Positions 40,418 to 49,639 of a stretch of 64,000 nucleotides of DNA are shown one piece after another. Positions within the stretch are counted from its first letter, which is position 1, and each line of letters starts with the position of its first letter. Source of the stretch: Stappia sp. ES.058 (lineage in GTDB: Bacteria; Pseudomonadota; Alphaproteobacteria; Rhizobiales; Stappiaceae); assembly GCF_900105595.1 (NCBI RefSeq), contig NZ_LT629784.1, positions 4,259,001 through 4,323,000 of the forward strand. Direction: 5' to 3'. The notes under the pieces are model-generated. The model ran no database searches. It was given only the letters and a program-made list of their open reading frames with translations, and was not told the DNA's origin. The position numbers and the translations under genes were made by a program.

Positions 40418-43177
40418 TCAGGCGATGCCGCCCATGAGGGCCCTCTTTTCGACTCCGCGGTTCAGTAAGTCGATAAAGTCTTCTCCAGGCATCGGGCGCC
40501 CAAGATAATAGCCTTGGATGCTCGTGCAGCCGAGCGACTGCAAAAGCCGGCACTGGCCTTCACTCTCCGCACCTTCCGCGATGACCTTGATGTCGAGCCG
40601 CGCGGCCATGACCACGATCGCCTCGATGAGGGCGCGGTCGTTGCTGTTCGTTTCCAGATCGCGCACGAAGGTGCGGTCGATCTTCAGCGTGTCGATGGGA
40701 AACCGCTTGAGATTGCTCAGCGACGAGTAGCCCGTTCCGAAATCATCGAGTGAAAGGCGCACGCCAAGGTTCTTCATCGCGTGAAGGGTTTCGATCGGAT
40801 CGGAGGCGGTTTCATCGAACATCACGTTTTCTGTGATTTCAAGATGAAGGCTTTCTGCCGGCATGCCTGTGCTGGCGAGGGTGCCGCGCACCAGGTCGAC
40901 GAAGTTGTCGTCGCGGCACTGGCGGGGAGACACGTTGACGCTGATCATGGGCAATGTCAGGCCGCGCGCCACGCATTCCTGGTGGAACCGGCAGGCCTCC
41001 TCCAGCACCCAGGCTCCCAGCGGGACGATCAGGCCGGTGTCTTCCGCAATTGGAATGAATTCGGCCGGGGAATAGCTTCCCGTCTCGGCATCGTTCCAGC
41101 GCACCAGCGCCTCGCAGCCCAGGATGGTGTTGAGCTCCACGTCGACCACGGGCTGATAGTGCAGGCTCAGTCCCTTCTTCTCGAGCGTTCGACGCAGGGC
41201 GCCTTCGATCTCCATGGTGCGGGCGATGTGGTCGTTCATCTGGCCGGAGAAGAAGCGCAGCTTGTTCCCGCCATCGGCCTTGGCATGATACATCGCGGTA
41301 TCGGCCTGACGCAGCAGCGTTTCATCATTGTCGCCGTCATTGGGCGATACGGTCACGCCGATGCTGGCTGTCGTGAACACTTCCAGGCCACTTCCGACAA
41401 GCACCGGTTTGGCGACGGCCTTCAGGATCCGTGCCGTGCGCAGTTCCGCGTCCCAGACACTGCGCACCTCGGTCAAGATGATGCCGAATTCGTCGCCACC
41501 GAGCCGGGCTACGCTGTCATTGTCGTCCAGAACGGCGGTGATGCGCGTCGCCGTTGCCTTGATCAGTTCGTCGCCGGCATTGTGACCGAGGCTGTCGTTG
41601 ACGTTCTTGAAGCGGTCGAGATCGAGGAAGAGCAGCGCCACGAGACCACCGCCCCATTGGGCACGGGCAACCGACTGCACCAGCCGGTCCCGAAACAGGT
41701 TGCGGTTCGCAAGGCCGGTCAGACTGTCGAAATTCGCCTGGCGAATGATCAGCTCTTCCTGGCGCTTGCGCTCGGAGATATCCGCGATGGTGACATAGAA
41801 TGCGGTTTCGCGGTGCCAGAGGATCGGCCGTACATGCAACTCGGCCCAAAGGCGGCTGCCATCCTTGCACAATCCACGCGCTTCATAGACGGAAGGGACT
41901 GACACGCCGGCGCGCCGGGCCTTGTAATAGGAAAGCAGGCGCTGATGCTCCTCGGGCGCAAAAAGCGTTAACCCTGCCGCGCCGATCAGTTCATTGCGTG
42001 CATCGGCACTCTCATAGCCAAGGATATCAAGCAGCGCGTCGTTGACGTAGAGGATCTTGTGGTTGGCAATAATGCTGACGCCATGCATGGAGCCGTCGAT
42101 CAGACCGCGAAACTGCGCATCGGTCTCCTTGAGGTCGCGAAAGGCGTCCTGCAGGGCCGTGCCGAGCTTGTTGAATTCTTTTACTTTCCCCGGATGATAG
42201 GTCATATCGGGGCCACTCTGGCGGACCTGTTTGGCATAGGACATGAGGCGCTGCAGCGCAGGGCTGGTGACACGGTGCAATGCGTAGGCGGCCAGCAGCG
42301 ACCCGGCGATCACATAGAGCAGGAATGGAGCAAAGAGATCCTTGTATGTGGAGTGGATGTTTTTGATGGTTTCGCCTTGCCGGCCCGTGAGAACATAGGT
42401 TGGTACGCCGGAGACGTCCGCGCGCAGGGCGCTGCGAATGTATAGCCGATCGCCGATCAGTGTATGGTTCTGCTCCACGAGCGCGTTCGCGATCCGATCC
42501 GGATCGACCGCCTGACGGATATCGCCGACGGCGGCGATGATCTTATCGTGCGAGACAATCGCAAGGCTTTCCGCATCCAGGACATGCGACAGATCGCCGA
42601 GCAGTGAGATGCTGTCGTTGAGCACGAACCCGCCGACGACATGACCGAGCACACGGCCATCGCCGGCGTCCACAATCGGGATGGATTCCGCCGCAAGCAG
42701 GGTGAGTTCGCCGTTCAGGAAGCCGGAATGCATCTGCCAGATTCCGGTTGGCATTATTGCCCGCTGCGCGGCCGGCAGGATTCCCGTGATGTCGAACAGG
42801 GAAAAGCCGGCATCGACCCAGTCGGGCGTCCCTTCCCGGTCGATGAAAAGCAGCTCCAGCCGCCCGCCCATCGGGTGGCGGGCCGTCTCTTCAAGCACCT
42901 CTTTGAGTGCCGATGTATCCCCCGTGCGCACCGCCATCTGCAATGCACGGTTCTCGGCAAGCGAGCGCAGGAAGGTATCAAGCCGGCTCAACGACTGGGC
43001 GAACACGAGATTTGCGAGCGTGCTTTCCTTTTCGGCAAAGCGCCGCAACTCGCGATCGGCAATCGACAGGCTGCCGATGTAGCTTATGGAAAACAGAGCG
43101 GCCGATGTCGTCAGCAAGGCCACAGCAAACAGGCCAAGCACGAACCGGTTGAAGCTGAACGTCCGCCCTTTGATCAT
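40418..43177 (-). CDS. Membrane GGDEF-EAL protein with periplasmic sensor and PAS domain, partner of a LuxP-type binding protein
   Basis: A 919-residue inner-membrane protein. One helix (about 12-34), a large periplasmic region (35-282), a second helix (283-300), a short linker with HAMP-like features, a PAS domain (about 350-470), then GGDEF (GGDEF at 560-564) and EAL (EAL at 689-691, with DDFGTGYSSL and VIAEGAES). Both catalytic signatures are intact. The RxxD inhibitory site before GGDEF reads DDND, so product inhibition is probably absent. Its ATG overlaps the stop of the LuxP-like gene (ATGA). The arrangement mirrors LuxP-LuxQ, but the output would be cyclic-di-GMP rather than phosphorelay (inference). 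Confidence 0.92.
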   Translation of the reverse strand: MIKGRTFSFNRFVLGLFAVALLTTSAALFSISYIGSLSIADRELRRFAEKESTLANLVFAQSLSRLDTFLRSLAENRALQMAVRTGDTSALKEVLEETARHPMGGRLELLFIDREGTPDWVDAGFSLFDITGILPAAQRAIMPTGIWQMHSGFLNGELTLLAAESIPIVDAGDGRVLGHVVGGFVLNDSISLLGDLSHVLDAESLAIVSHDKIIAAVGDIRQAVDPDRIANALVEQNHTLIGDRLYIRSALRADVSGVPTYVLTGRQGETIKNIHSTYKDLFAPFLLYVIAGSLLAAYALHRVTSPALQRLMSYAKQVRQSGPDMTYHPGKVKEFNKLGTALQDAFRDLKETDAQFRGLIDGSMHGVSIIANHKILYVNDALLDILGYESADARNELIGAAGLTLFAPEEHQRLLSYYKARRAGVSVPSVYEARGLCKDGSRLWAELHVRPILWHRETAFYVTIADISERKRQEELIIRQANFDSLTGLANRNLFRDRLVQSVARAQWGGGLVALLFLDLDRFKNVNDSLGHNAGDELIKATATRITAVLDDNDSVARLGGDEFGIILTEVRSVWDAELRTARILKAVAKPVLVGSGLEVFTTASIGVTVSPNDGDNDETLLRQADTAMYHAKADGGNKLRFFSGQMNDHIARTMEIEGALRRTLEKKGLSLHYQPVVDVELNTILGCEALVRWNDAETGSYSPAEFIPIAEDTGLIVPLGAWVLEEACRFHQECVARGLTLPMISVNVSPRQCRDDNFVDLVRGTLASTGMPAESLHLEITENVMFDETASDPIETLHAMKNLGVRLSLDDFGTGYSSLSNLKRFPIDTLKIDRTFVRDLETNSNDRALIEAIVVMAARLDIKVIAEGAESEGQCRLLQSLGCTSIQGYYLGRPMPGEDFIDLLNRGVEKRALMGGIA

Positions 43178-44307
43178 TGCGAATAGCGAAACGCGTGGCG
43201 TTTAAGGGCTTCGATTCTCTCCGTGTCGTGATCCTGTGTGACGAGCGTAAACTCGCCGGAATATACCAGCGGCACATCGCCCGGACGATCCTGTTGATCG
43301 AGTGCGATCGCCTCTGCCATGGCGACGCCATTGTCGTCGTTCATGCGCATCACCGTGAAGGCGAGGCGACCCTTGGCGATCTCCTCCAGTTCCTGGCCGC
43401 CGCCGCCCCAGCCGTTGGTTCGCACCTTGCCGCGCAACCCGAGGCTGTCGATCGCATCGATCACGCCGAGCGCGATATCGGTGGAACAGGAGTAGATGAA
43501 GTCGACTTCGGGATTGCTTGCGAGAAGGGAAAGGGTTGCCGAGCGCGCTTTTTCACGGTTGAAACCGACATAGTAGGATGCGGCGAGATTCTTTTCCGGA
43601 CGCTTGGCCAAGGCCATGCGGAAGCTGTCGCCCCGCGCACTGCTGACGTAGCCGGGAGGGCCGTAGAGAATAGCAAAGTCCTGCAAGTCGGCGTTTTCTT
43701 CGCCCAGGATATGGTCGATCAGCAGCCTTGTCCCCTCGCTGTGGTCGAAGCCGACATAGAAGAACGGCTGCGCCTTTCGCCAGCTGCGAAGCGGCGTGGT
43801 GATGTTTTGCAGGATGACTTTGGGCCCGCGCCCGGAGATGAGCTGTTCAACGATCACGCGATGGCGGAAGGCGTCGAGCGTGAAGACGAGATAGTCGGGG
43901 TCTCGCGTCAGGGCTTCCGCAATTAACCGTGCCTGCTGGCGGATCTCGTTTCCAGGCCGCGTGAAGTGCGAATCGATCTCATGCGGAACGCCGATCTCCT
44001 GGAGCCGCGATTGGAGGGAAACGACACTGCGACGCCAGTAATCGGACGCTTGCACGCCGGGGTAGATTACGACGATGCGCAACGGTCGCGAGAATGCGGA
44101 CGGCTGTTCTTCGGCGGGTTCGGCGACCCGTTTCGCAAAGCGTTTCGCGACGATGGCCTCGCGCGGGTGGAGCTCATGGAATTCCCGGAGCGTCCAGTAG
44201 TCGCCCGACGTGGTTTCGTCGGCGACCGCTTCTCCAAACAGCACGAGCGGAAGGAGAAGCAGAGGCAGGAAGAGATGCTTTGGATCGCAAATAATTTTTA
44301 TTGTCAT
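43174..44307 (-). CDS. luxP: LuxP-type autoinducer-2 binding periplasmic protein
   Basis: A 377-residue periplasmic binding protein with an N-terminal signal peptide (FLPLLLLPLVLFGEAVADE). It matches Vibrio LuxP over its length: IVVIYPGVQASDYWRRSV, FTRPGNEIRQQ, ILQNITTPLRSW, ARGDSF, IYSCSTDIALGVIDA, NGWGGGGQEL, FTVMRMNDDNGVAMAEAI and a C-terminal RIEALKRHAFRYS. Residues equivalent to the LuxP AI-2 contacts are present: Q86, S88, W91, N168, R225, S275, T276, D277, W300 and R321. ATG 44307 gives a normal signal peptide; a TTG 21 codons upstream is also in frame. It lies directly upstream of the GGDEF-EAL gene with a 4-nt overlap. Confidence 0.88.
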   Translation of the reverse strand: MTIKIICDPKHLFLPLLLLPLVLFGEAVADETTSGDYWTLREFHELHPREAIVAKRFAKRVAEPAEEQPSAFSRPLRIVVIYPGVQASDYWRRSVVSLQSRLQEIGVPHEIDSHFTRPGNEIRQQARLIAEALTRDPDYLVFTLDAFRHRVIVEQLISGRGPKVILQNITTPLRSWRKAQPFFYVGFDHSEGTRLLIDHILGEENADLQDFAILYGPPGYVSSARGDSFRMALAKRPEKNLAASYYVGFNREKARSATLSLLASNPEVDFIYSCSTDIALGVIDAIDSLGLRGKVRTNGWGGGGQELEEIAKGRLAFTVMRMNDDNGVAMAEAIALDQQDRPGDVPLVYSGEFTLVTQDHDTERIEALKRHAFRYSQ

Positions 44308-44589
44308 GCTGCAAGTCCAAGCTTTGACTTTTATCGTCAAGACTTTGAATGATCCTATGCGTCGATTCAAGCATCATTCTCTCATTGAGGAATCATAAAT
44401 GACGGCATTCCTCCCGGGGTTGAATGCCGAGGATTTTTCCGTCGCGTATATTGCAAGAGTTAAGGGGTGTGCGGGGGCTCCCTTTTCTTCCAGGCGCCCG
44501 ATCCGTCGCCGGCTTGGCGGCAGGGTTCCCGTTGCGCAGATCGATCAAGCTGGTATACCGCCAGCGAACACTGACGGGAGTGACGGATC
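44308..44589. promoter_or_regulatory. Divergent control region between luxP and dapB
   Basis: This 282-nt gap must hold the promoters for luxP (leftward) and dapB (rightward). An inverted repeat CGGCATTC/GAATGCCG at 44403-44429 is visible. I found no convincing promoter on either strand. Confidence 0.4.
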
Positions 44590-45402
44590 ATGCCGAATAT
44601 GCATCTTGCCGTGGTCGGGGCAGGGGGCCGGATGGGCGGCGCCCTGATCCGCGCAATCGCCGATCTGGATGGCGTAGAGCTGTGCGGCGCGGTCGAGCGT
44701 TCCGGTGCGCCGGCGCTCGGCCAGGACGCCGGCGTTCTGGCCGGCCTCCAGCCGCTCGGCATTCCCGTCACCGACGATGCACTTTCGGTTTTTGCCAGGG
44801 CCGATGGCGTTCTCGACTTCACCGCTCCGGCTGCGACACGTGCATTTGCGGAGCTCGCCGCCCAGGCGCGCTGCGTTCATGTCATCGGCACCACCGGCAT
44901 GAGTGAGGAAGATGTCGCTGCGATCCGGCCGGCTGCCCGTCATGCGCGGATCGTCAAGTCGGGCAATATGAGCCTCGGCGTCAACCTGCTGGCGGCGCTG
45001 GTGCGCCGCGCGGCGGCCGCGCTCGACGAGGACTTCGACATCGAAGTCCTGGAGATGCATCACCGCCACAAGGTGGATGCGCCGTCCGGAACGGCACTGC
45101 TTCTGGGCGAGGCGGCGGCGGACGCGCGCGGGGTCGATCTCGGTGAGCGATCGGTGCGGGTGCGCGACGGGATCACCGGCGAGCGGCCGCGCGGCGACAT
45201 CGGATTTGCGACGTTGCGCGGCGGGTCGGTCATCGGCGATCACAGCGTGCTCTTTGCCGGCCCGCTGGAGACAGTGACGCTCTCGCATCACGCCCAGGAC
45301 CGGCAGATCTTCGCGCGCGGCGCCATCAAGGCGGCTCTTTGGGCCCGCGACAAGGCGCCCGGGCTCTATTCGATGGACGATGTGCTCGGCCTGTCTGACT
45401 GA
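44590..45402 (+). CDS. dapB: DapB, 4-hydroxy-tetrahydrodipicolinate reductase
   Basis: A 270-residue NAD(P)H-dependent reductase of the diaminopimelate/lysine pathway. The nucleotide loop is [10 protein letters not shown], and the catalytic and substrate-binding block is [20 protein letters not shown]. Gene length is normal. GGAG lies a few bases before the ATG. gpmA follows in the same direction after 39 nt. Confidence 0.97.
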   Translation: MPNMHLAVVGAGGRMGGALIRAIADLDGVELCGAVERSGAPALGQDAGVLAGLQPLGIPVTDDALSVFARADGVLDFTAPAATRAFAELAAQARCVHVIGTTGMSEEDVAAIRPAARHARIVKSGNMSLGVNLLAALVRRAAAALDEDFDIEVLEMHHRHKVDAPSGTALLLGEAAADARGVDLGERSVRVRDGITGERPRGDIGFATLRGGSVIGDHSVLFAGPLETVTLSHHAQDRQIFARGAIKAALWARDKAPGLYSMDDVLGLSD

Positions 45403-45441
45403 CTGAACCCAAATCTTCCTGAATTCTAGGAGACCTCACCC

Positions 45442-46062
45442 ATGGACCATCTTCTCGTGCTCGTCCGTCACGGCCAAAGCGACTGGAACCTCAAGAACCT
45501 GTTCACGGGCTGGAAGGATCCGGACTTGACCGGGAAAGGCGTTGACGAGGCGCGTGCGGCCGGGCGCAAGCTCAAGGACATGAAGCTCGACTTTGATGTC
45601 GCCTATACCTCGGATCTGTCGCGCGCGCAGCGCACGCTGGCGCTGATCCTTGAGCAACTCGGTCACGAGGATCTGGAGACGGTCCGGGACGAGAGGCTCA
45701 ATGAACGCGACTATGGCGACCTGACCGGCATGAACAAGGACGAGGCGCGCGAGCGTTTCGGCGAGGAACAGGTGCACATCTGGCGCCGTTCCTTCGACGT
45801 GCCGCCGCCGGGTGGCGAAAGCCTCAAGATGACGGCCGAGCGCGTCCTGCCCTATTACCACAACGAGATCCTGCCGCAGGTGCTTTCCGGCAAGCGCGTG
45901 ATCGTCGCTGCCCACGGCAATTCACTGCGCGCGCTGGTGATGGAGCTTGAGGGACTGACACCGGAGGAGATCCTTCAGCGGGAACTGGCGACGGGCGCGC
46001 CGATCGTCTATCGCCTGACGGACGAGGGCAACGTGGCGTCCGTTCAGGATCTTGCCGACTGA
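45442..46062 (+). CDS. gpmA: GpmA, 2,3-bisphosphoglycerate-dependent phosphoglycerate mutase
   Basis: A 206-residue histidine-phosphatase-fold enzyme. [20 protein letters not shown] carries the phosphorylated His, and [19 protein letters not shown] the second catalytic His. It interconverts 3- and 2-phosphoglycerate. The length fits the short alphaproteobacterial form. AGGAG precedes the ATG. Confidence 0.96.
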   Translation: MDHLLVLVRHGQSDWNLKNLFTGWKDPDLTGKGVDEARAAGRKLKDMKLDFDVAYTSDLSRAQRTLALILEQLGHEDLETVRDERLNERDYGDLTGMNKDEARERFGEEQVHIWRRSFDVPPPGGESLKMTAERVLPYYHNEILPQVLSGKRVIVAAHGNSLRALVMELEGLTPEEILQRELATGAPIVYRLTDEGNVASVQDLAD

Positions 46063-46092
46063 CTCAGCATGAGCCAGCCGGTCGATTGAATC

Positions 46093-46133
46093 AAAAACCC
46101 CGGTGCAGCATGATCCGCCGCACCGGGGTTTTT
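46093..46133. terminator. Bidirectional terminator between gpmA and the adenosine kinase gene
   Basis: AAAAACCCCGGTGC pairs perfectly with GCACCGGGGTTTTT around a 13-nt loop, between two convergent genes. Confidence 0.9.
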
Positions 46134-46169
46134 CGTTTCGCAGCCGGCACCGCGCGCCGGGTGGCAGGA

Positions 46170-47171
46170 TCAGATCGCGAAGCCCTGCTGCTCGGCGACC
46201 TGGCGCAGCGAGCGCTCGGGGCGCGCGCCGACATGGCGAATGACCTCGGCCGCACACAGGCATCCGAGCTCCGCCGACATGCGATGATCGTAATCGCGCG
46301 ACAGCCCGAGCAGGAAACCGGCCGCGAACAGATCGCCCGCGCCCGTCAGGTCCACCACGTCGTCGATCTTTTCCGCGCCGACCTGAACGGTCTTCTCGCG
46401 CGTGATCGCCATGGCGCCCTTTTCGCCGAGCGTCAGGGCCGTCAGCGGGCAATCGTTGCGCACGCTGGTGATCGCCGTGTCGAGATCCGCGGTTTCGTAG
46501 AGTGCCTTGAGTTCGTGTTCGTTGGCGAAGAGAACATCGATCGTCCCGTCGCGCATCATCTGCAGGAACTCGCCGCGATAGCGGTCGACGCAGAAGCTGT
46601 CCGACAGCGTCAGGCTGACCTTGCGGTGATTGGCGTGGGCAATCTCCGCCGCCTTGAGGAAGGCTGCCTTCGCGGCGGGCGGATCCCAGAGATAGCCTTC
46701 CATATAGGTGATCGCCGATGCCGCGACGGTCTCGGGCTCGATGTCGCTTTCGGACAGTTCCACGCAGGCGCCGAGAAAGGTGTTCATGGTGCGCTCGCCA
46801 TCCGGCGTGATCAGGATCATGGACCGTGCGGTGGGCGGACCCTCGACGAGGGCGGGCGTTTCGAAATGCACGCCGGTGCCGCGCATGTCATGGCGATAGG
46901 CGGTGCCGAGTTCATCCTCGTGCACTTTTCCGAAATAGGCGGTCTGCCCTCCGAGTGCCGCGATGCCGGCCGCCGTGTTTCCGGCGCTTCCGCCCGAAAT
47001 GCGGGTTGTCTGCCCCATTCTTTCGTAGAGACGCACCGCCTCTTTGGTGTCGATCAGGCGCATGGACCCCTTGACCAGATTTTCCTGGACGAGGAAATCT
47101 TCCTCGACATGGGAAAAGACATCGCAAATGGCGTTGCCGATGCACAGGGCGTCATAGCTGCGGCGTGTCAT
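46170..47171 (-). CDS. Adenosine kinase / PfkB-family sugar kinase
   Basis: A 333-residue ribokinase-fold enzyme. ISGGSAGNTAAGIAALGG binds substrate, and DLTGAGDLFAAGFLLG holds the catalytic Asp and anion hole. The N terminus (YDALCIGNAICDV) and length match bacterial adenosine kinases common in rhizobia, which recycle adenosine from S-adenosylhomocysteine turnover. Another nucleoside or sugar substrate cannot be excluded. Confidence 0.88.
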   Translation of the reverse strand: MTRRSYDALCIGNAICDVFSHVEEDFLVQENLVKGSMRLIDTKEAVRLYERMGQTTRISGGSAGNTAAGIAALGGQTAYFGKVHEDELGTAYRHDMRGTGVHFETPALVEGPPTARSMILITPDGERTMNTFLGACVELSESDIEPETVAASAITYMEGYLWDPPAAKAAFLKAAEIAHANHRKVSLTLSDSFCVDRYRGEFLQMMRDGTIDVLFANEHELKALYETADLDTAITSVRNDCPLTALTLGEKGAMAITREKTVQVGAEKIDDVVDLTGAGDLFAAGFLLGLSRDYDHRMSAELGCLCAAEVIRHVGARPERSLRQVAEQQGFAI

Positions 47172-47196
47172 GTGATGGCGTGTCCTTGCTGTTCGT

Positions 47197-48087
47197 TCAG
47201 ATTCCAGGTGTCGGGCGAAGGGCCCTGTTTGCTTCCGGTTCGCGGATCTTGTCGCGAAACGGGTCGGCGCGGTAGACGCCGAGCAGTTTCAGCTCGGCGC
47301 AAAAGAATTCGAGTTCCTCGAGCGCCAGCGACACGGAGCGGTCGTCCGGGTGGCCTTCCACGTCGGCATAGAACATCGATGCGAAGAACTGACCCTCAAG
47401 CTGATAGGATTCAAGCTTGGTCATGTTCACGCCGTTGGTCGCAAACCCGCCGAGCGCCTTGTAGAGCGCGGCCGGCACGTTGCGCACGCGAAACACGAAG
47501 GTGGTGATCACCGTCGGCCCGTTGTTGGCTGCGCGCAGCGGCTCGCGCGACAGGATCAGGAAGCGCGTCGTGTTGTGAGCCGCGTCTTCCACGTCCCGGC
47601 GCAGGATTTCAAGCCCATAGGCTTCCGCCGCCATTTCCGGCGCGAGCGCGGCCGCGTTCCGGTTCCCGGCCTGTGCGACGATGCGCGCGGAGCCGGCCGT
47701 GTCTGCACCCACGATGGTCTGCAGGCCAAGCTCCCGGATGACGTTGCGGCATTGACCGAGCGCCATCACATGGCTCTGGACGCTCTTCAGGTCCTCGATC
47801 CTGGTGCCGGGCAACGCCATCAGCTGAAACCGGATCGGCAGGAAATACTCCCCGATGATCTGGAGCGAGGAGCGCGGCAGCAGGTGGTGAATGTCGGCCA
47901 CCCGTCCGGCGACCGAATTTTCCACCGGGATCATGCCCAGTTCCGCTTCCCCGCCTTCGATCGCGGTGAAGCAATCCTCGAAGGTGTCGCAGGGGATCGG
48001 CTCGAAGTCCGGATAGACATTGCGGCAGGCCGTATGCGAATTGGCGCCGTATTCGCCCTGAAAGACGATCTTCTTGTTTGCAGTCAT
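47197..48087 (-). CDS. pheA: Prephenate dehydratase with ACT domain
   Basis: A 296-residue monofunctional enzyme of phenylalanine synthesis. IVFQGEYGANSHTACRNVYP opens the catalytic domain, and NTTRFLIL holds the catalytic TRF motif. The ACT domain (ALYKALGGFATNGVNMTKLE) senses phenylalanine. It contrasts with the TRF-less homologue at 2576-3148. ATG 48087 is preferred; a TTG at 48108 would overlap kdsB by 4 nt. Confidence 0.95.
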   Translation of the reverse strand: MTANKKIVFQGEYGANSHTACRNVYPDFEPIPCDTFEDCFTAIEGGEAELGMIPVENSVAGRVADIHHLLPRSSLQIIGEYFLPIRFQLMALPGTRIEDLKSVQSHVMALGQCRNVIRELGLQTIVGADTAGSARIVAQAGNRNAAALAPEMAAEAYGLEILRRDVEDAAHNTTRFLILSREPLRAANNGPTVITTFVFRVRNVPAALYKALGGFATNGVNMTKLESYQLEGQFFASMFYADVEGHPDDRSVSLALEELEFFCAELKLLGVYRADPFRDKIREPEANRALRPTPGI

Positions 48088-48104
48088 CGACGGTGAACCA
48101 AGGA

Positions 48105-48908
48105 TCAAGAGGAAAGGGAGCGCCGGTGGCGGACAGCGGCGCGTACGGCCTCAAGGTCCTCCGGCGTGTTGACGTCCATCGGGGCGCTGTCGACGAGGCT
48201 GACATCGATGCGCATGCCCGCTTCAAGTGCCCGCAGTTGTTCCAGGCTTTCCCGGATTTCCAGAGGCGAGGGCGACAGGCCGACAAAGCGGGCGAGTGCC
48301 GAGCGGCGGTAGGCGTAGATGCCCAGGTGTTGAAACAGGGGGCCGGGTCCGCTCGGCGCAGTCGCACGCGTGAAATACAGCGCGCGCAGCCGGCGGTCGC
48401 CGACCCGGGTTCCCACCGTCTTGACGAAACCGGGATCGTCGCGCTTTGCGGCATTGCGGATTTCGGTGGCGATCGTTCCGATATCGACGGCCTCGTCCTC
48501 GAGCGGATCGAACGCGGCGCGGATCGCCTCCGGCTCGATCATCGGGACGTCACCCTGCAGGTTGAGCACGACATCGAAGGTCTTTTGCGGATCCGCGGCC
48601 TCGGCGGCCGCATGAACCCGATCCGATCCGCTGGCAAGCGACGGGTCGGTCAGGATCGCGCGCCCTCCGGCCGCCTCCACCACGGCCACGATGCGCGTGT
48701 CGTCGCAGGCGACGATAACGGGGCCGATATCTGCGGCTCGTGCCTGTTCCAGGACGTGTACGATCATAGGCCGGCCCTCGATGTCCGCCAGCGGCTTGTC
48801 GGGCAGCCGCGTGGAGGCCATCCGGGCCGGTATCACGACGAGAGCGGGATGCGGCACGTCCCGGGTCACGGGCGATCCGCGCGCCCGGCGCGGGCCGGTG
48901 TTTTGCAA
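48105..48908 (-). CDS. kdsB: KdsB, CMP-KDO synthetase
   Basis: Up to 267 residues. VVIPARMASTRLPDKPLADI is the nucleotidyltransferase signature, and VVLNLQGDVPMIEPEAI and APMDVNTPEDLEAV are family motifs. It activates KDO for lipopolysaccharide assembly. No ATG begins the domain: a TTG at 48908 or a GTG at 48869 must be used, and neither has a clear ribosome site. The gene is divergent from the cytochrome c gene. Confidence 0.93.
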   Translation of the reverse strand: MQNTGPRRARGSPVTRDVPHPALVVIPARMASTRLPDKPLADIEGRPMIVHVLEQARAADIGPVIVACDDTRIVAVVEAAGGRAILTDPSLASGSDRVHAAAEAADPQKTFDVVLNLQGDVPMIEPEAIRAAFDPLEDEAVDIGTIATEIRNAAKRDDPGFVKTVGTRVGDRRLRALYFTRATAPSGPGPLFQHLGIYAYRRSALARFVGLSPSPLEIRESLEQLRALEAGMRIDVSLVDSAPMDVNTPEDLEAVRAAVRHRRSLSS

Positions 48909-49075
48909 GGAAGTGATGATGCGATGTTTTGTATCATGGATTGCCCTTTTAAACCTATGGACACGAGCGTCAAAAACTTTGTAGTTTCCGGCGACTTTTT
49001 CACCACGCGCGGGGTTGCGCGGGGGGAGGCGCAGATGCGCCCCCCGGGCAACCGATGGAGTTGGAGCCAGCGGGA

Positions 49076-49639
49076 ATGAATTCTGCCAAGCTAAACACGA
49101 TTGCCGGCGCCGTCCTGTTCGTCCTTCTCGTGACGATGGGTCTCGGCATTCTGTCCGATATCATTTTCGCCTCGGACGACCCTGACAAGCCCGGATACGA
49201 GATCGTCATCGCCGACACCGGATCGGAAGACGTCACCGAGGGCGAGGTGATGGAGCCGGAGGTCGAGCCCATCGGACTGCGTCTGGCCAACGCCTCCGCC
49301 GAGGACGGCGAGAAGCTGGTTCGCGCCTGCGCATCCTGCCACGACTTCTCCAAGGGGGGGCCCAACAAGGTCGGTCCGGAGCTTTGGGGCGTTGTCGGGC
49401 GACACCCGGGCTCGGTCGAGGACTTCCGGTATTCCGGTGCGATGCAGGAGTATGGGGAGAACACCGAGGCCTGGGCCTACGAAAACCTCGATGTCTTCCT
49501 GACCGCGCCCAAGCAACTCGTGCCAGGCACATCGATGGGCTATGCCGGAATGCGCAAGCCCGGGGATCGCGCGGATCTGATTGCCTATCTGCGGACGTTG
49601 TCGGACGATCCGATGCCGCTGCCGGAGGCTGCCGAGTAA
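49076..49639 (+). CDS. Membrane-anchored cytochrome c (CycM / c552-like)
   Basis: A 187-residue class I c-type cytochrome. An uncleaved N-terminal helix (TIAGAVLFVLLVTMGLGILS), an acidic linker rich in Glu, then a haem domain with CASCH and a C-terminal axial Met in SMGYAGM. Such proteins carry electrons from the bc1 complex to terminal oxidases in rhizobia. ATG 49076 follows GGAG; an upstream in-frame ATG is less well placed. Confidence 0.92.
   Translation: MNSAKLNTIAGAVLFVLLVTMGLGILSDIIFASDDPDKPGYEIVIADTGSEDVTEGEVMEPEVEPIGLRLANASAEDGEKLVRACASCHDFSKGGPNKVGPELWGVVGRHPGSVEDFRYSGAMQEYGENTEAWAYENLDVFLTAPKQLVPGTSMGYAGMRKPGDRADLIAYLRTLSDDPMPLPEAAE

Noticed and set aside
40418..43177. LuxQ histidine kinase
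   Set aside because: No H-box, HATPase or receiver domain; the cytoplasmic part is PAS-GGDEF-EAL.
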